From a virus, in the IMG/VR virus record IMGVR_UViG_3300045973_000246, positions 1-27,407 of that record: a stretch of DNA of 27,407 nt; one strand, 5' to 3'. Of this stretch, positions 14,175-19,314 are shown in pieces. The notes beneath the pieces were generated by a model. The model made no database searches. It had not been told where the DNA came from and saw only the letters and a program-made list of their open reading frames with translations. Both the position numbers and the translations under genes were made by a program. The number at the start of each line of letters is the position of its first letter. Within the stretch, counting starts at the first letter, position 1.

Positions 14175-14595
14175 CATTCAGAAACGCGGCGGCAGAATAG
14201 GTTTCACCTGCTCCTCGTTCGACCTCCTCCACGCGGGGCACATCGCCATGTTGGAAGAAGCCAAGGCGCAGTGTGAGTTCTTAGTCGTCGGTCTGCTGGA
14301 CGACCCGACCGCTGATCGTGACACAAAGAACAAGCCGGTGCAGACCATGTTCGAGCGATGGGTGCAGTTGCAAGACTCGCGCAGTGTTGACATGATCATC
14401 CCGTTCAGTAAGGAATCTGACATCGTGGACATGCTCCTGATGATCAGGCCCGATGTGCGTATCCTCGGCGAGGAGTACCGAGACAAGGAGTTCACGGGCT
14501 ATCTGTTGGACATTCCGCTGTACTTCAACAAGCGTCTGCACAGTTTCAGTAGTCGCGAACTGAGACAAAGGGTTGTCCATGCCGGCCGAAGCTAA
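14149..14595 (+). CDS. Cytidylyltransferase-like protein (TagD/ECT/RfaE-C type)
   Basis: A 148-aa protein of the HxGH nucleotidyltransferase superfamily, which joins a phosphorylated alcohol or sugar to CTP (or ATP) and releases pyrophosphate. The motif CSSFDLLHAGH ends with HAGH at 28-31, and the second signature SSRELRQRV lies near 132-140 (usual form SST..RxRI). A conserved RxDVRILGEEYRDKE segment lies between them. The size matches glycerol-3-phosphate and ethanolamine-phosphate cytidylyltransferases. The GTG start at 14149 has AAAGGA upstream and lies inside the previous gene. Substrate unknown; coupling with the kinase upstream suggests a CDP-activated product. A strong terminator lies 20 nt beyond its stop. 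Confidence 0.88.
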   Translation: MDTLTRIRDIQKRGGRIGFTCSSFDLLHAGHIAMLEEAKAQCEFLVVGLLDDPTADRDTKNKPVQTMFERWVQLQDSRSVDMIIPFSKESDIVDMLLMIRPDVRILGEEYRDKEFTGYLLDIPLYFNKRLHSFSSRELRQRVVHAGRS

Positions 14596-15007
14596 CCTCT
14601 GGTACTCCGTCCGACCCCGTCTCAAGCAGGCGGGGTTTTTTTCCGTCCGGATTGAGACCTCAACTGGAGAAGGTGTGCCGGACGTATGGGTCGGGAGAGG
14701 TGACGATTACATCTGGATCGAGATGAAGGCGGTCAAGGAATGGCCGAAGCGTGAAGGAAGCCGTGTGTTCGGAGACTCTGGCCTAAGTGTGGAACAAATT
14801 AACTGGCACATAGCAGCTACACAGAAGGGCGTCAGAGCTGCGGTGCTATGCGGCGTAGGGGTGGGGTACAAGCGCCAGTTATTTTTGGTCCCGAGCCGCT
14901 ACTGTGAGCTGTTCAACCTCTACACAAAGAGGGAATTAGAGGAGTGGACCTGTTCTATCGACAGCTTGCCCGATATGTTGCGGGTAGTGGGTAAGGGTAC
15001 GGTATAG
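14579..15007 (+). CDS. VRR-NUC/PD-(D/E)xK-type nuclease
   Basis: A 142-aa protein (start ATG 14579, AAAGGG upstream). The core is a PD-(D/E)xK fold: an acidic residue near 26 (RIETSTGEG), GVPDVW with D35, and IWIEMK with E48 and K50. A SVEQINWHI segment (about 69-77) matches the Q-containing helix of the VRR-NUC family, a set of small Holliday-junction or flap nucleases in phages and in FAN1. A role in recombination or DNA processing is likely. Oddly, an intrinsic terminator lies inside the first codons (14615-14642), encoding part of the helix RPRLKQAGF. It ends at TAG, followed by the bidirectional terminator. Confidence 0.85.
   Translation: MPAEANLWYSVRPRLKQAGFFSVRIETSTGEGVPDVWVGRGDDYIWIEMKAVKEWPKREGSRVFGDSGLSVEQINWHIAATQKGVRAAVLCGVGVGYKRQLFLVPSRYCELFNLYTKRELEEWTCSIDSLPDMLRVVGKGTV
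14615..14642 (+). terminator. Intrinsic terminator inside the start of the nuclease gene
   Basis: CCCCGTCT (14615-14622) pairs with AGGCGGGG (14628-14635) as an 8-bp stem with one G-T pair and loop CAAGC, followed at once by seven T. It lies 20 nt past the cytidylyltransferase stop and 36 nt into the nuclease gene. It would end most transcripts after the three-gene cassette; see findings. Confidence 0.75.
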
Positions 15008-15070
15008 GGTAGCGCAAACAAATGCAGCTCGACGCGTCAGAGACGTGCTCGACAGGCGTTTTATAGGCGT

Positions 15071-15098
15071 AAAAAAGCCCGGTTTAACCGGGCTTTTT
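15071..15098. terminator. Bidirectional terminator between convergent operons
   Basis: GCCCGGT (15077-15083) pairs with ACCGGGC (15087-15093). Six A precede the stem and five T follow it, so it terminates both the rightward block ending at 15007 and the leftward block ending at 15115. Confidence 0.9.
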
Positions 15099-15114
15099 GT
15101 TGTGTGCCGGGTGC

Positions 15115-15981
15115 TTATTCAGCTTCGACAATCACTTGGACATCACCGACGCTGATCCAGCCACGACGCAGAGCGTAACGAGCGTAGGTGACAGGCTTTT
15201 CGGTGATGGTGGCACCGCGCGAAGTCGTGAAGCTGTACTCGGCCGGAGTCTTTTTCAGGAACTCTTCGAACGTGGCAGAGTCAACGAGAGCGGCGTGAAC
15301 CGTGCTGCGGACGTCATCTTCCGGGAAACGAGCGCCGTCACGCTTGACGACATTGTACTCACCGGACAGGGTGACAGCGGCGGCGCGAGTGGTGGTGACT
15401 TCAGGCTTGGTCTTCACCGGCTTCTCGGCCTTCGGGAAGAGCTGGTCGACGGTTTTGTATTCACCGATGGGAGCGAAGTCCTTTTCGGAAACGAACTTGA
15501 CATCGGTCTGACCCTTGTGGGCGGCTTTGGCGGCCTTGCCGGATTCATAGGTATTGATCAACTCGTTTTCAGAGTCGAAAGCTGCGGTACGTGCCATTTG
15601 AAGCTCCTTGAAATATTTAGCATCATGCGATGCGGAAGTATGAGAACGCTGATAGTTCAGCGTAGACTGAATATTACCACGACTACCGGGAAAAGCAATA
15701 GGTTTTTCAACGAGGTTGTAGTTATTTGTTGCGTACCTCGGCTCTTTGGTCATGTTAGCGGCTACTGTGTCAAGCAGGACGTGTTCCGTGTAACAGTCGA
15801 GGAACAGTGTGTCATCCTTGACATTGACACCACGAGCCGCAGCATTGTTCTTGTCGCGAAACTCGCGCCAGTTGTACAGGACTGCGGCATCTTTGAAATT
15901 GATACCGACTACCTGCCCAGACAACTGGCGCTCGTCATCGTTGTAGAACTTGCTGAGAAGTTCCGTGCGATAGACTGACAT
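15115..15981 (-). CDS. Hypothetical phage protein, 288 aa, C-terminal domain shared with the gene at 22380
   Basis: Starts at ATG 15981-15979 in a TAATG overlap with the small gene upstream; an ATG at 16005 lies inside that gene. Residues 1-128 are unique. The C-terminal 70 residues (TFEEFLKKTPAE, TTSRGATIT, LRRGWISVG) match the end of the gene at 22380-22964 (SFEEYFQKAPT, TTKTNRLIT, VKCGWVIAG), so the two are paralogues there. An internal in-frame ATG at 15597 has its own strong AAGGAGC site and would give a separate 160-aa product containing that domain. A 293-codon open frame on the opposite strand is a shadow. Function unknown; not an enzyme by any visible motif. Confidence 0.78.
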   Translation of the reverse strand: MSVYRTELLSKFYNDDERQLSGQVVGINFKDAAVLYNWREFRDKNNAAARGVNVKDDTLFLDCYTEHVLLDTVAANMTKEPRYATNNYNLVEKPIAFPGSRGNIQSTLNYQRSHTSASHDAKYFKELQMARTAAFDSENELINTYESGKAAKAAHKGQTDVKFVSEKDFAPIGEYKTVDQLFPKAEKPVKTKPEVTTTRAAAVTLSGEYNVVKRDGARFPEDDVRSTVHAALVDSATFEEFLKKTPAEYSFTTSRGATITEKPVTYARYALRRGWISVGDVQVIVEAE

Positions 15982-16154
15982 TAGATCAGGTCCAACTCTT
16001 CGCACAGGTCTTTGGCTTCCTGCTCGTTGAGGTTGCAGAGCGTCATGACAATCTCATACGGGTACAGCGTGTCAGGCGCCAGAGGAAGCGCGTTACTGAG
16101 AGCTGCTTGAAGCAGGTCGCGTTCCTCGTAGCTGGTCTTGCCGATGCGGATCAC
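15981..16154 (-). CDS. Small hypothetical protein, 57 aa
   Basis: GTG start at 16154-16152 in a GTGA overlap with the pentapeptide gene's stop, preceded by GGAGAATCAAA. This matches the layout GGAGAATCAAAATG of the neighbouring gene's start. It encodes VIRIGKTSYEERDLLQAAL onward and ends in an acidic stretch (NEQEAKDLCEELDLI). The TAA shares a base with the next ATG. It is helical with no metal site. Not recognised. Confidence 0.75.
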   Translation of the reverse strand: MIRIGKTSYEERDLLQAALSNALPLAPDTLYPYEIVMTLCNLNEQEAKDLCEELDLI

Positions 16155-16894
16155 TTTGATTCTCCAGTCGACGAAGTCTTAGGTTTGTGAGCGGCGCACA
16201 TGGAAAGCAGCGGAGCTTTCCATTGCTTCCAGAACGCTAGGGCATACGAATCCATTTCACTGATTTCGAAATCGGTGAAATTCGCCCACTCGTCGTGCGT
16301 GAATCGCTTACATCCGAGTCGCATGTATCCGTCGCTAATCAGGCACCAGTAGTGCAGGCCGGTAACAGAAATTGGTTCTTTGGTAATTTTTTCACCATCA
16401 AGGTCTGCTCCCCGAAGGTATGCGCCCCGAAGGTCTGCTTCCTGAAGGTCTGCTCCCTGAAGGTATGCTCCCTGAAGGTATGCTCCCTGAAGGTATGCTC
16501 CCTGAAGGTCTGCTCCCCGAAGGTCTGCTCCCCGAAGGTATGCGCCCCGAAGGTATGCTCCCTGAAGGTCTGCTCCCTGAAGGCATGCTCCCCGAAGGTC
16601 TGCTCCCTGAAGGTCTGCTCCCTGAAGGTCTGCTTCCTGAAGGTCTGCTTCCTGAAGGTCTGCTCCCTGAAGGTCTGCGCCCCGAAGGTCTGCTTCCTGA
16701 AGGTCTGCTTCCTGAAGGTATGCTCCCTGAAGGTATGCTCCCTGAAGGTCTGCTCCCTGAAGGTCTGCTCCCCGAAGGTCTGCGCCCCGAAGGTCTGCTT
16801 CCTCCTTAACTGCCTTAACAACAGCATCTTTAACGGTTTCGGCGTCAAATTCACATAGCGTTGCGCCTAAGTAACGATGTTTGATTGCGATCAT
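16151..16894 (-). CDS. Pentapeptide-repeat protein, 247 aa, 27 tandem repeats
   Basis: The start is ATG 16894 with AAGGAG 8 nt before it; an upstream ATG lies in the previous gene. Residues about 37-171 are 27 consecutive pentapeptides A(D/Y)L(Q/R)(G/E), which fold as a right-handed quadrilateral beta-helix. In some proteins of this class the helix mimics DNA (MfpA/Qnr, gyrase protection). After the repeats comes ITKEPISVTGLHYWCLISDGYM, then a C-terminal domain with WANFTDFEISEMDSYALAFW, as found after repeats in other phage proteins. The end is MCAAHKPKTSSTG, sharing MCAAHKP with the gene at 4765. Its target is unknown. The DNA is a 15-bp minisatellite, so copy number can change. Confidence 0.92.
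   Translation of the reverse strand: MIAIKHRYLGATLCEFDAETVKDAVVKAVKEEADLRGADLRGADLQGADLQGAYLQGAYLQEADLQEADLRGADLQGADLQEADLQEADLQGADLQGADLRGACLQGADLQGAYLRGAYLRGADLRGADLQGAYLQGAYLQGAYLQGADLQEADLRGAYLRGADLDGEKITKEPISVTGLHYWCLISDGYMRLGCKRFTHDEWANFTDFEISEMDSYALAFWKQWKAPLLSMCAAHKPKTSSTGESK
16396..16806. repeat. 15-bp tandem repeat (minisatellite) encoding pentapeptides
   Basis: About 27 copies of a 15-bp unit, on the plus strand CCTGAAGGTCTGCTC and variants. Variation is limited to a few positions (CCT/CCC, TGA/CGA, TC/TA, CTC/CTT). Every copy lacks stop codons in the other frames, so long open frames on both strands run through it as shadows. Slippage or unequal recombination should change the number of units. 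Confidence 0.95.
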
Positions 16895-17346
16895 TTTGAT
16901 TCTCCTTCCCACCAATAGGGTGCAGGTCGCCCACGATTCCACTGAGCGAAGGTTTTAGTGTGATAGTATTTGCGATAAGCATCTACCGGGTCAGACATGC
17001 GAAGTTCCTCGGGCATACACTGGACGAACTCACAGTACCTGAACGGCGGAAGCTTAATAGGTTGTGAGTTGATGAGTTCAATGACGTCCTGACACTTATG
17101 ACGACGACCATAGCGAAGCGTGTATTCCTCACACAAAGCTCGCCCGTGTTGCAGAAGCCAGTTGAAGTTGACGACACTACGACCAGCCCAGAGAACACAT
17201 GGGTGATTCGCGTGTGTCGGTTTGTACGGGCCACCGGCCACAGTCGACAGGATCTGCGCTGTTTCCAGTACCATCTTGACGACATGCTTATCACATTGCA
17301 TTCTGGCAGCAGTCACGGGGTTAGTGTCGAGGACGAAGATGTTCAT
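16891..17346 (-). CDS. Conserved phage protein of unknown function, 151 aa (CDKHVVKMVLE family)
   Basis: ATG 17346 with GGAG upstream (a longer frame starts in the previous gene). The N-terminal motif NIFVLDTNPVTAARMQCDKHVVKMVLETAQILST is the recognisable part: a strand ending in LD-x-NP, then a Cys-Asp-Lys-His helix. Proteins with this motif are widespread in phages and are sometimes called DNA glycosylase-like or helical DNA-binding, without proof here. The C-terminal part has Cys (YCEFVQCMPEEL) and a Trp-rich end. Stop overlaps the next gene. Function uncertain. Confidence 0.82.
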   Translation of the reverse strand: MNIFVLDTNPVTAARMQCDKHVVKMVLETAQILSTVAGGPYKPTHANHPCVLWAGRSVVNFNWLLQHGRALCEEYTLRYGRRHKCQDVIELINSQPIKLPPFRYCEFVQCMPEELRMSDPVDAYRKYYHTKTFAQWNRGRPAPYWWEGESK

Positions 17347-17347
17347 C

Positions 17348-17617
17348 TTACTCTCCGATCGTCCACTGAATTTCCATGCGACCACCGACCATGAGTCGGA
17401 CGAAGCCGATCTGGTAGCCGAAGTCGTTAGAAGCGAACTCTACCAAGTCCCCCGGCTCACCGTCAAGCATCAACAGTTGGACAGCGTGAGGGAAGCCAGT
17501 GGAGATTCGGGAGTAGTACCGGGTCTTGGAGACCGACTTGTTACGACGGATGAACGTCGCGACTATCGGTCTCCGCTTGCTAGAACCAGTACCAGCAGCA
17601 CGAGGAACAGAACCCAT
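17348..17617 (-). CDS. Small hypothetical protein, 89 aa
   Basis: ATG 17617 with GGAGG 9 nt upstream; the stop is one base before the next ATG. The N-terminus is basic and Ser/Gly-rich (GSSKRRPIVATFIRRNKSVSK), and the rest is beta-rich (AVQLLMLDGEPGDLVEFASN, MEIQWTIGE). It lies between two other small leftward genes in one transcript. Not recognised. Confidence 0.78.
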   Translation of the reverse strand: MGSVPRAAGTGSSKRRPIVATFIRRNKSVSKTRYYSRISTGFPHAVQLLMLDGEPGDLVEFASNDFGYQIGFVRLMVGGRMEIQWTIGE

Positions 17618-17618
17618 A

Positions 17619-17909
17619 TCAAAGTACCTCCGGATCGGCCTTCGGCTCGTCTGCCTTGGCAGCGACCTCGGCAGCAGCCTGCATCTGCTTGAACTCCTCG
17701 AAGGCGGCGACGGTCATGATGGTCTCGTCGGTCATCATCTTGATGTGCGGAGAGAACTTGTCGCACAGGGTGTAGACGCCGTCGGAGTAGCGATTCTGGA
17801 CCAACTTGGAGCGCTTCATGATGTCGATCAGGGTGAGCATGTCCTTGTCGTCGATGACGAGCTGAGTGGAGTAGTTCACGTTAAGATCAAGGATAAATTG
17901 TGTTGCCAT
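17619..17909 (-). CDS. Small hypothetical protein, 96 aa, first gene of a leftward group
   Basis: ATG 17909 with AGGAGATACGAAA upstream. The leader holds a diverged copy of the repeated 26-nt dyad and a second hairpin (17931-17951). The protein is acidic and helical (LDLNVNYSTQLVIDDKDMLTLIDIMKRSK) with an Ala/Glu/Lys-rich tail (AAAEVAAKADEPKADP). It lies downstream of a putative promoter at 17989-18017. No family recognised. Confidence 0.82.
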   Translation of the reverse strand: MATQFILDLNVNYSTQLVIDDKDMLTLIDIMKRSKLVQNRYSDGVYTLCDKFSPHIKMMTDETIMTVAAFEEFKQMQAAAEVAAKADEPKADPEVL

Positions 17910-17930
17910 TTTCGTATCTCCTGTATTTGT

Positions 17931-17981
17931 TCATTTCCGGGGTGGGAATGACCGGTCTGCCAGCGCGGTGTGCGACTGGCA
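17931..17981 (-). promoter_or_regulatory. Structured 5' leader: diverged 26-nt dyad (R5) plus hairpin
   Basis: 17955-17980 aligns with the four dyads in the 19.3-21.2 kb region (CTGCC, CGC/GTG core, GGC end). It includes a TGCCAG/CTGGCA inverted repeat (17958-17981). It is followed by a second stem, TCATT..CC/GG..AATGA at 17931-17951, and then by TACAGGAGATA before the ATG. The same order (dyad, hairpin, TACAGGAGATA) occurs before the ATG at 19236. No ligand can be assigned. Confidence 0.5.
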
Positions 17982-17988
17982 TAGGGCA

Positions 17989-18017
17989 AGTGTGCCACAG
18001 TGAAAGGCGCGATGCAA
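17989..18017 (-). promoter_or_regulatory. Putative leftward sigma70-type promoter upstream of the 96-aa gene
   Basis: On the minus strand TTGCAT (18017-18012), 17 bp, then CACACT (17994-17989). The spacing and TTGC start match the better promoter at 20404. RNA would begin near 17982, almost exactly at the leader dyad at 17955-17980. The -10 is weak. Confidence 0.45.
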
Positions 18018-18035
18018 CAGGAACGTAGGCGACGG

Positions 18036-18143
18036 TCAGGCGCTGATAGTGACGATGCCGATCGCTGCCCAGAAAGCGACAGCGGGGAGCAGGTCATTCC
18101 AGATGTACAACAAGGTCTCTTTTTCTTTCGGTGTCAGTGACAT
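18036..18143 (-). CDS. Small membrane protein, 35 aa
   Basis: ATG 18143 with AAGGAG 7 nt upstream, a strong start. It encodes MSLTPKEKETLLYIWNDLLP, then a hydrophobic helix AVAFWAAIGIVTISA to the end. A charged, amphipathic head followed by one membrane span suggests a small inner-membrane protein. It overlaps the gene at 18094 by 50 bp in another frame. A holin-like or host-membrane role is possible, not shown. Confidence 0.6.
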   Translation of the reverse strand: MSLTPKEKETLLYIWNDLLPAVAFWAAIGIVTISA

Positions 18144-18270
18144 CTTCTTTCTCCTTGACTTCGTTAAGAATCAGTTCCACACCATGTATCACACACGCCC
18201 GATGTTTCTCCTCCGGGAGGTCCAGACACAGGGAGATTACGAGCAGTAGGGCTGTTGTCAGTGTGTCCAT
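18094..18270 (-). CDS. Small protein with N-terminal membrane/signal helix, 58 aa
   Basis: ATG 18270 opens MDTLTTALLLVISLCLDL (a hydrophobic start), followed by a charged segment ending in KEKEDVTDTERKRDLVVHLE. No clear ribosome site precedes it. It lies just downstream of the terminator for the next leftward gene, so its expression needs its own promoter, which is not clear. It overlaps the 35-aa gene in another frame. The pair resembles nested small membrane-gene arrangements but has no lipobox. Lower confidence than the 35-aa gene. Confidence 0.45.
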   Translation of the reverse strand: MDTLTTALLLVISLCLDLPEEKHRACVIHGVELILNEVKEKEDVTDTERKRDLVVHLE

Positions 18271-18317
18271 GAGGTGTTTGTAGGGCGTGTGGGTAGGGTA
18301 GGGTATGGGCGGTTTGT

Positions 18318-18357
18318 AAAAAACCCCGCCAGCGGCTCGAGAGACGGGTTGGCGGGG
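18318..18357 (-). terminator. Leftward intrinsic terminator
   Basis: TGGCGGGG (18350-18357) pairs with CCCCGCCA (18324-18331) around a loop of 18 nt. On the minus strand the stem is followed by six T (complement of 18318-18323). It ends the transcript of the gene at 18377. Confidence 0.85.
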
Positions 18358-18376
18358 TGGTTGGCGTTGGGGGTGG

Positions 18377-18595
18377 TTACACTAAAACAATGTGCTTGGA
18401 CAGGTAGCGCAGGACTTTGTGATAACCGTGAATCTTGACCTGTGCCATGATCGCATCCTCTGCGTCTCTGTGCCCAGCTCGCTTGAGACGATTGGCGTCG
18501 ATACAGTTCTCGATTGCCTCCATGTTAGTCGGGTCGTCACCGTCCTCGTCGGGGATGAAGGCGTCCAGCAGGTCGGCGCCGATACTGTTCCACAC
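18377..18595 (-). CDS. Acidic hypothetical protein, 72 aa, possibly the C-terminal part of a longer frame
   Basis: The GTG at 18595 has no ribosome site. The same frame runs upstream through one TAG (18610-18608) to ATG 18673, giving a 98-residue reading if the TAG were read through. The visible part begins VWNSIGADLLDAFIPDEDGDDP and ends in helices (RLKRAGHRDAEDAIMAQVKIH, VLRYLSKHIVLV). It ends 20 bp before the terminator at 18318-18357. Unknown function. It is either an amber-interrupted gene or one starting at a weak GTG. Confidence 0.6.
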   Translation of the reverse strand: MWNSIGADLLDAFIPDEDGDDPTNMEAIENCIDANRLKRAGHRDAEDAIMAQVKIHGYHKVLRYLSKHIVLV

Positions 18596-18607
18596 TTCGC
18601 GGATAGG

Positions 18608-18673
18608 CTAACGCACGGTACTGATGAAGACCTCGTTGAGAGTACAAGAATCGGGGACGGCGACGAGTGACAT
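18608..18673 (-). CDS. 21-codon frame ending at TAG, in frame with the gene at 18377
   Basis: ATG 18673 follows the previous gene's stop by one base (TAAC-ATG). It encodes MSLVAVPDSCTLNEVFISTV and one Arg, then TAG. The next codons (PIREVW) continue straight into the 18377-18595 frame. Either a tiny peptide or the N-terminus of that gene cut off by an amber codon. Confidence 0.45.
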   Translation of the reverse strand: MSLVAVPDSCTLNEVFISTVR

Positions 18674-18674
18674 G

Positions 18675-19187
18675 TTAGCGCCCGTCCACGTAGGAAACGA
18701 GAGCGTCGATGTCGTCCTGAGTCTTCTGGATGAGGTCGTTGAGACGCTTCGGCTTGTTGAGGATTGCGCTGGAGGTCTTGATGCGGTTCTCCAGGTCGGC
18801 GATGATGCGGAAGATGTCTTCGTCGGTGTAGTGTTCGGCATCGTGACCTTGGACGAAGACCTTGGTCTCGATGGTGGCAGGCGGGGTGACTTGCGGAGCG
18901 GGGATCATGGTGATTTCCTTTTCGGGAGAGGGTTTCGGTAGTTCGGGTGGGAGGTAATAGTTGCCGGTGGACGGATCAAGATAAATGAGGCACTTGTCTT
19001 TGGCTTTGCATACAATGGCCCACGTGGAGCGACCAAGGGCGAGGGCGATGTTCCGGACACTGTGTCCGTTCTTGACGCGAATTTTGAGGTTTTCCAGTTC
19101 GCCTGAGGACCATGTACTACCGGAGCGAGGTCCTTCGACAACCGACTTTGATTCGTCGTCGGTGCAGAAGATTGTTAGGTCAAACAT
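18675..19187 (-). CDS. Myb/SANT-like DNA-binding protein, 170 aa
   Basis: ATG 19187 with GAGGAG 7 nt upstream. Residues 24-66 read STWSSGELENLKIRVKNG then HSVRNIALALGRSTWAI and VCKAKDKC. The conserved Trp, the Glu in the first helix, the G-x-S turn and the RNIA-x-x-LGRS recognition helix fit a Myb-type or homeodomain-like helix-turn-helix. A Pro-rich linker (about 80-105) leads to a helical C-terminal half (DIFRIIADLENRIKTSSAILNK, LNDLIQKTQDDIDALV) that could dimerise. It may bind the repeated dyads in this region; that is a guess. It follows an 18-aa leader frame. Confidence 0.78.
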   Translation of the reverse strand: MFDLTIFCTDDESKSVVEGPRSGSTWSSGELENLKIRVKNGHSVRNIALALGRSTWAIVCKAKDKCLIYLDPSTGNYYLPPELPKPSPEKEITMIPAPQVTPPATIETKVFVQGHDAEHYTDEDIFRIIADLENRIKTSSAILNKPKRLNDLIQKTQDDIDALVSYVDGR

Positions 19188-19236
19188 AGTAAATCTCCTC
19201 GATGATGAGTTCGGTGACTTCGTAGGTAGGGATCAT
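19180..19236 (-). CDS. 18-aa leader peptide frame
   Basis: ATG 19236 is preceded by TACAGGAGATAAC, a strong ribosome site, and encodes MIPTYEVTELIIEEIYYV. Its stop overlaps the start of the Myb-like gene, whose own ribosome site lies inside this frame. It is likely translated and may couple or attenuate the next gene. Peptide function unknown. Confidence 0.5.
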   Translation of the reverse strand: MIPTYEVTELIIEEIYYV

Positions 19237-19252
19237 GTTATCTCCTGTATAT

Positions 19253-19279
19253 GGTCAACTCCTGGTGTGGGAGTTGACC
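19253..19279 (-). promoter_or_regulatory. 10-bp perfect hairpin in the leader of the 18-aa frame
   Basis: GGTCAACTCC (19253-19262) and GGAGTTGACC (19270-19279) form a perfect stem with a 7-nt loop, 17 nt before ATG 19236. It sits between the R1 dyad and the ribosome site, matching the layout at 17931-17981. It could control access to the ribosome site. Confidence 0.65.
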
Positions 19280-19286
19280 GGGTTCA

Positions 19287-19312
19287 GCCTGCCGACGCTA
19301 CGCGCCGACGGC
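19287..19312. repeat. 26-nt dyad repeat R1
   Basis: GCCTGCCGACGCTACGCG then CCGACGGC. The core CGC-TAC-GCG differs from R2 (CAC-TAC-GTG) by paired changes that keep the stem. It lies 2 bp beyond the DUF932 gene's stop codon and ahead of the next leader. Confidence 0.85.
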
Positions 19313-19314
19313 GA

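Noticed and set aside
15097-15978. 293-codon open frame on the plus strand opposite the 288-aa gene
   Set aside because: It begins inside the terminator region, has no ribosome site, and lies against operon direction. The minus-strand frame has overlapping starts and a paralogue.
16295-16858. Long plus-strand frames across the pentapeptide repeats (KVCSLKVCSL and PEGLLPEGM types)
   Set aside because: A 15-bp repeat without stops keeps several frames open. Only the minus-strand frame gives a known fold with ribosome site and unique ends.
17876-18097. 73-codon minus-strand frame MTCSPLSLSG...
   Set aside because: It crosses the leader dyad and promoter-like region, has no ribosome site, and competes with the better-started 35-aa frame.
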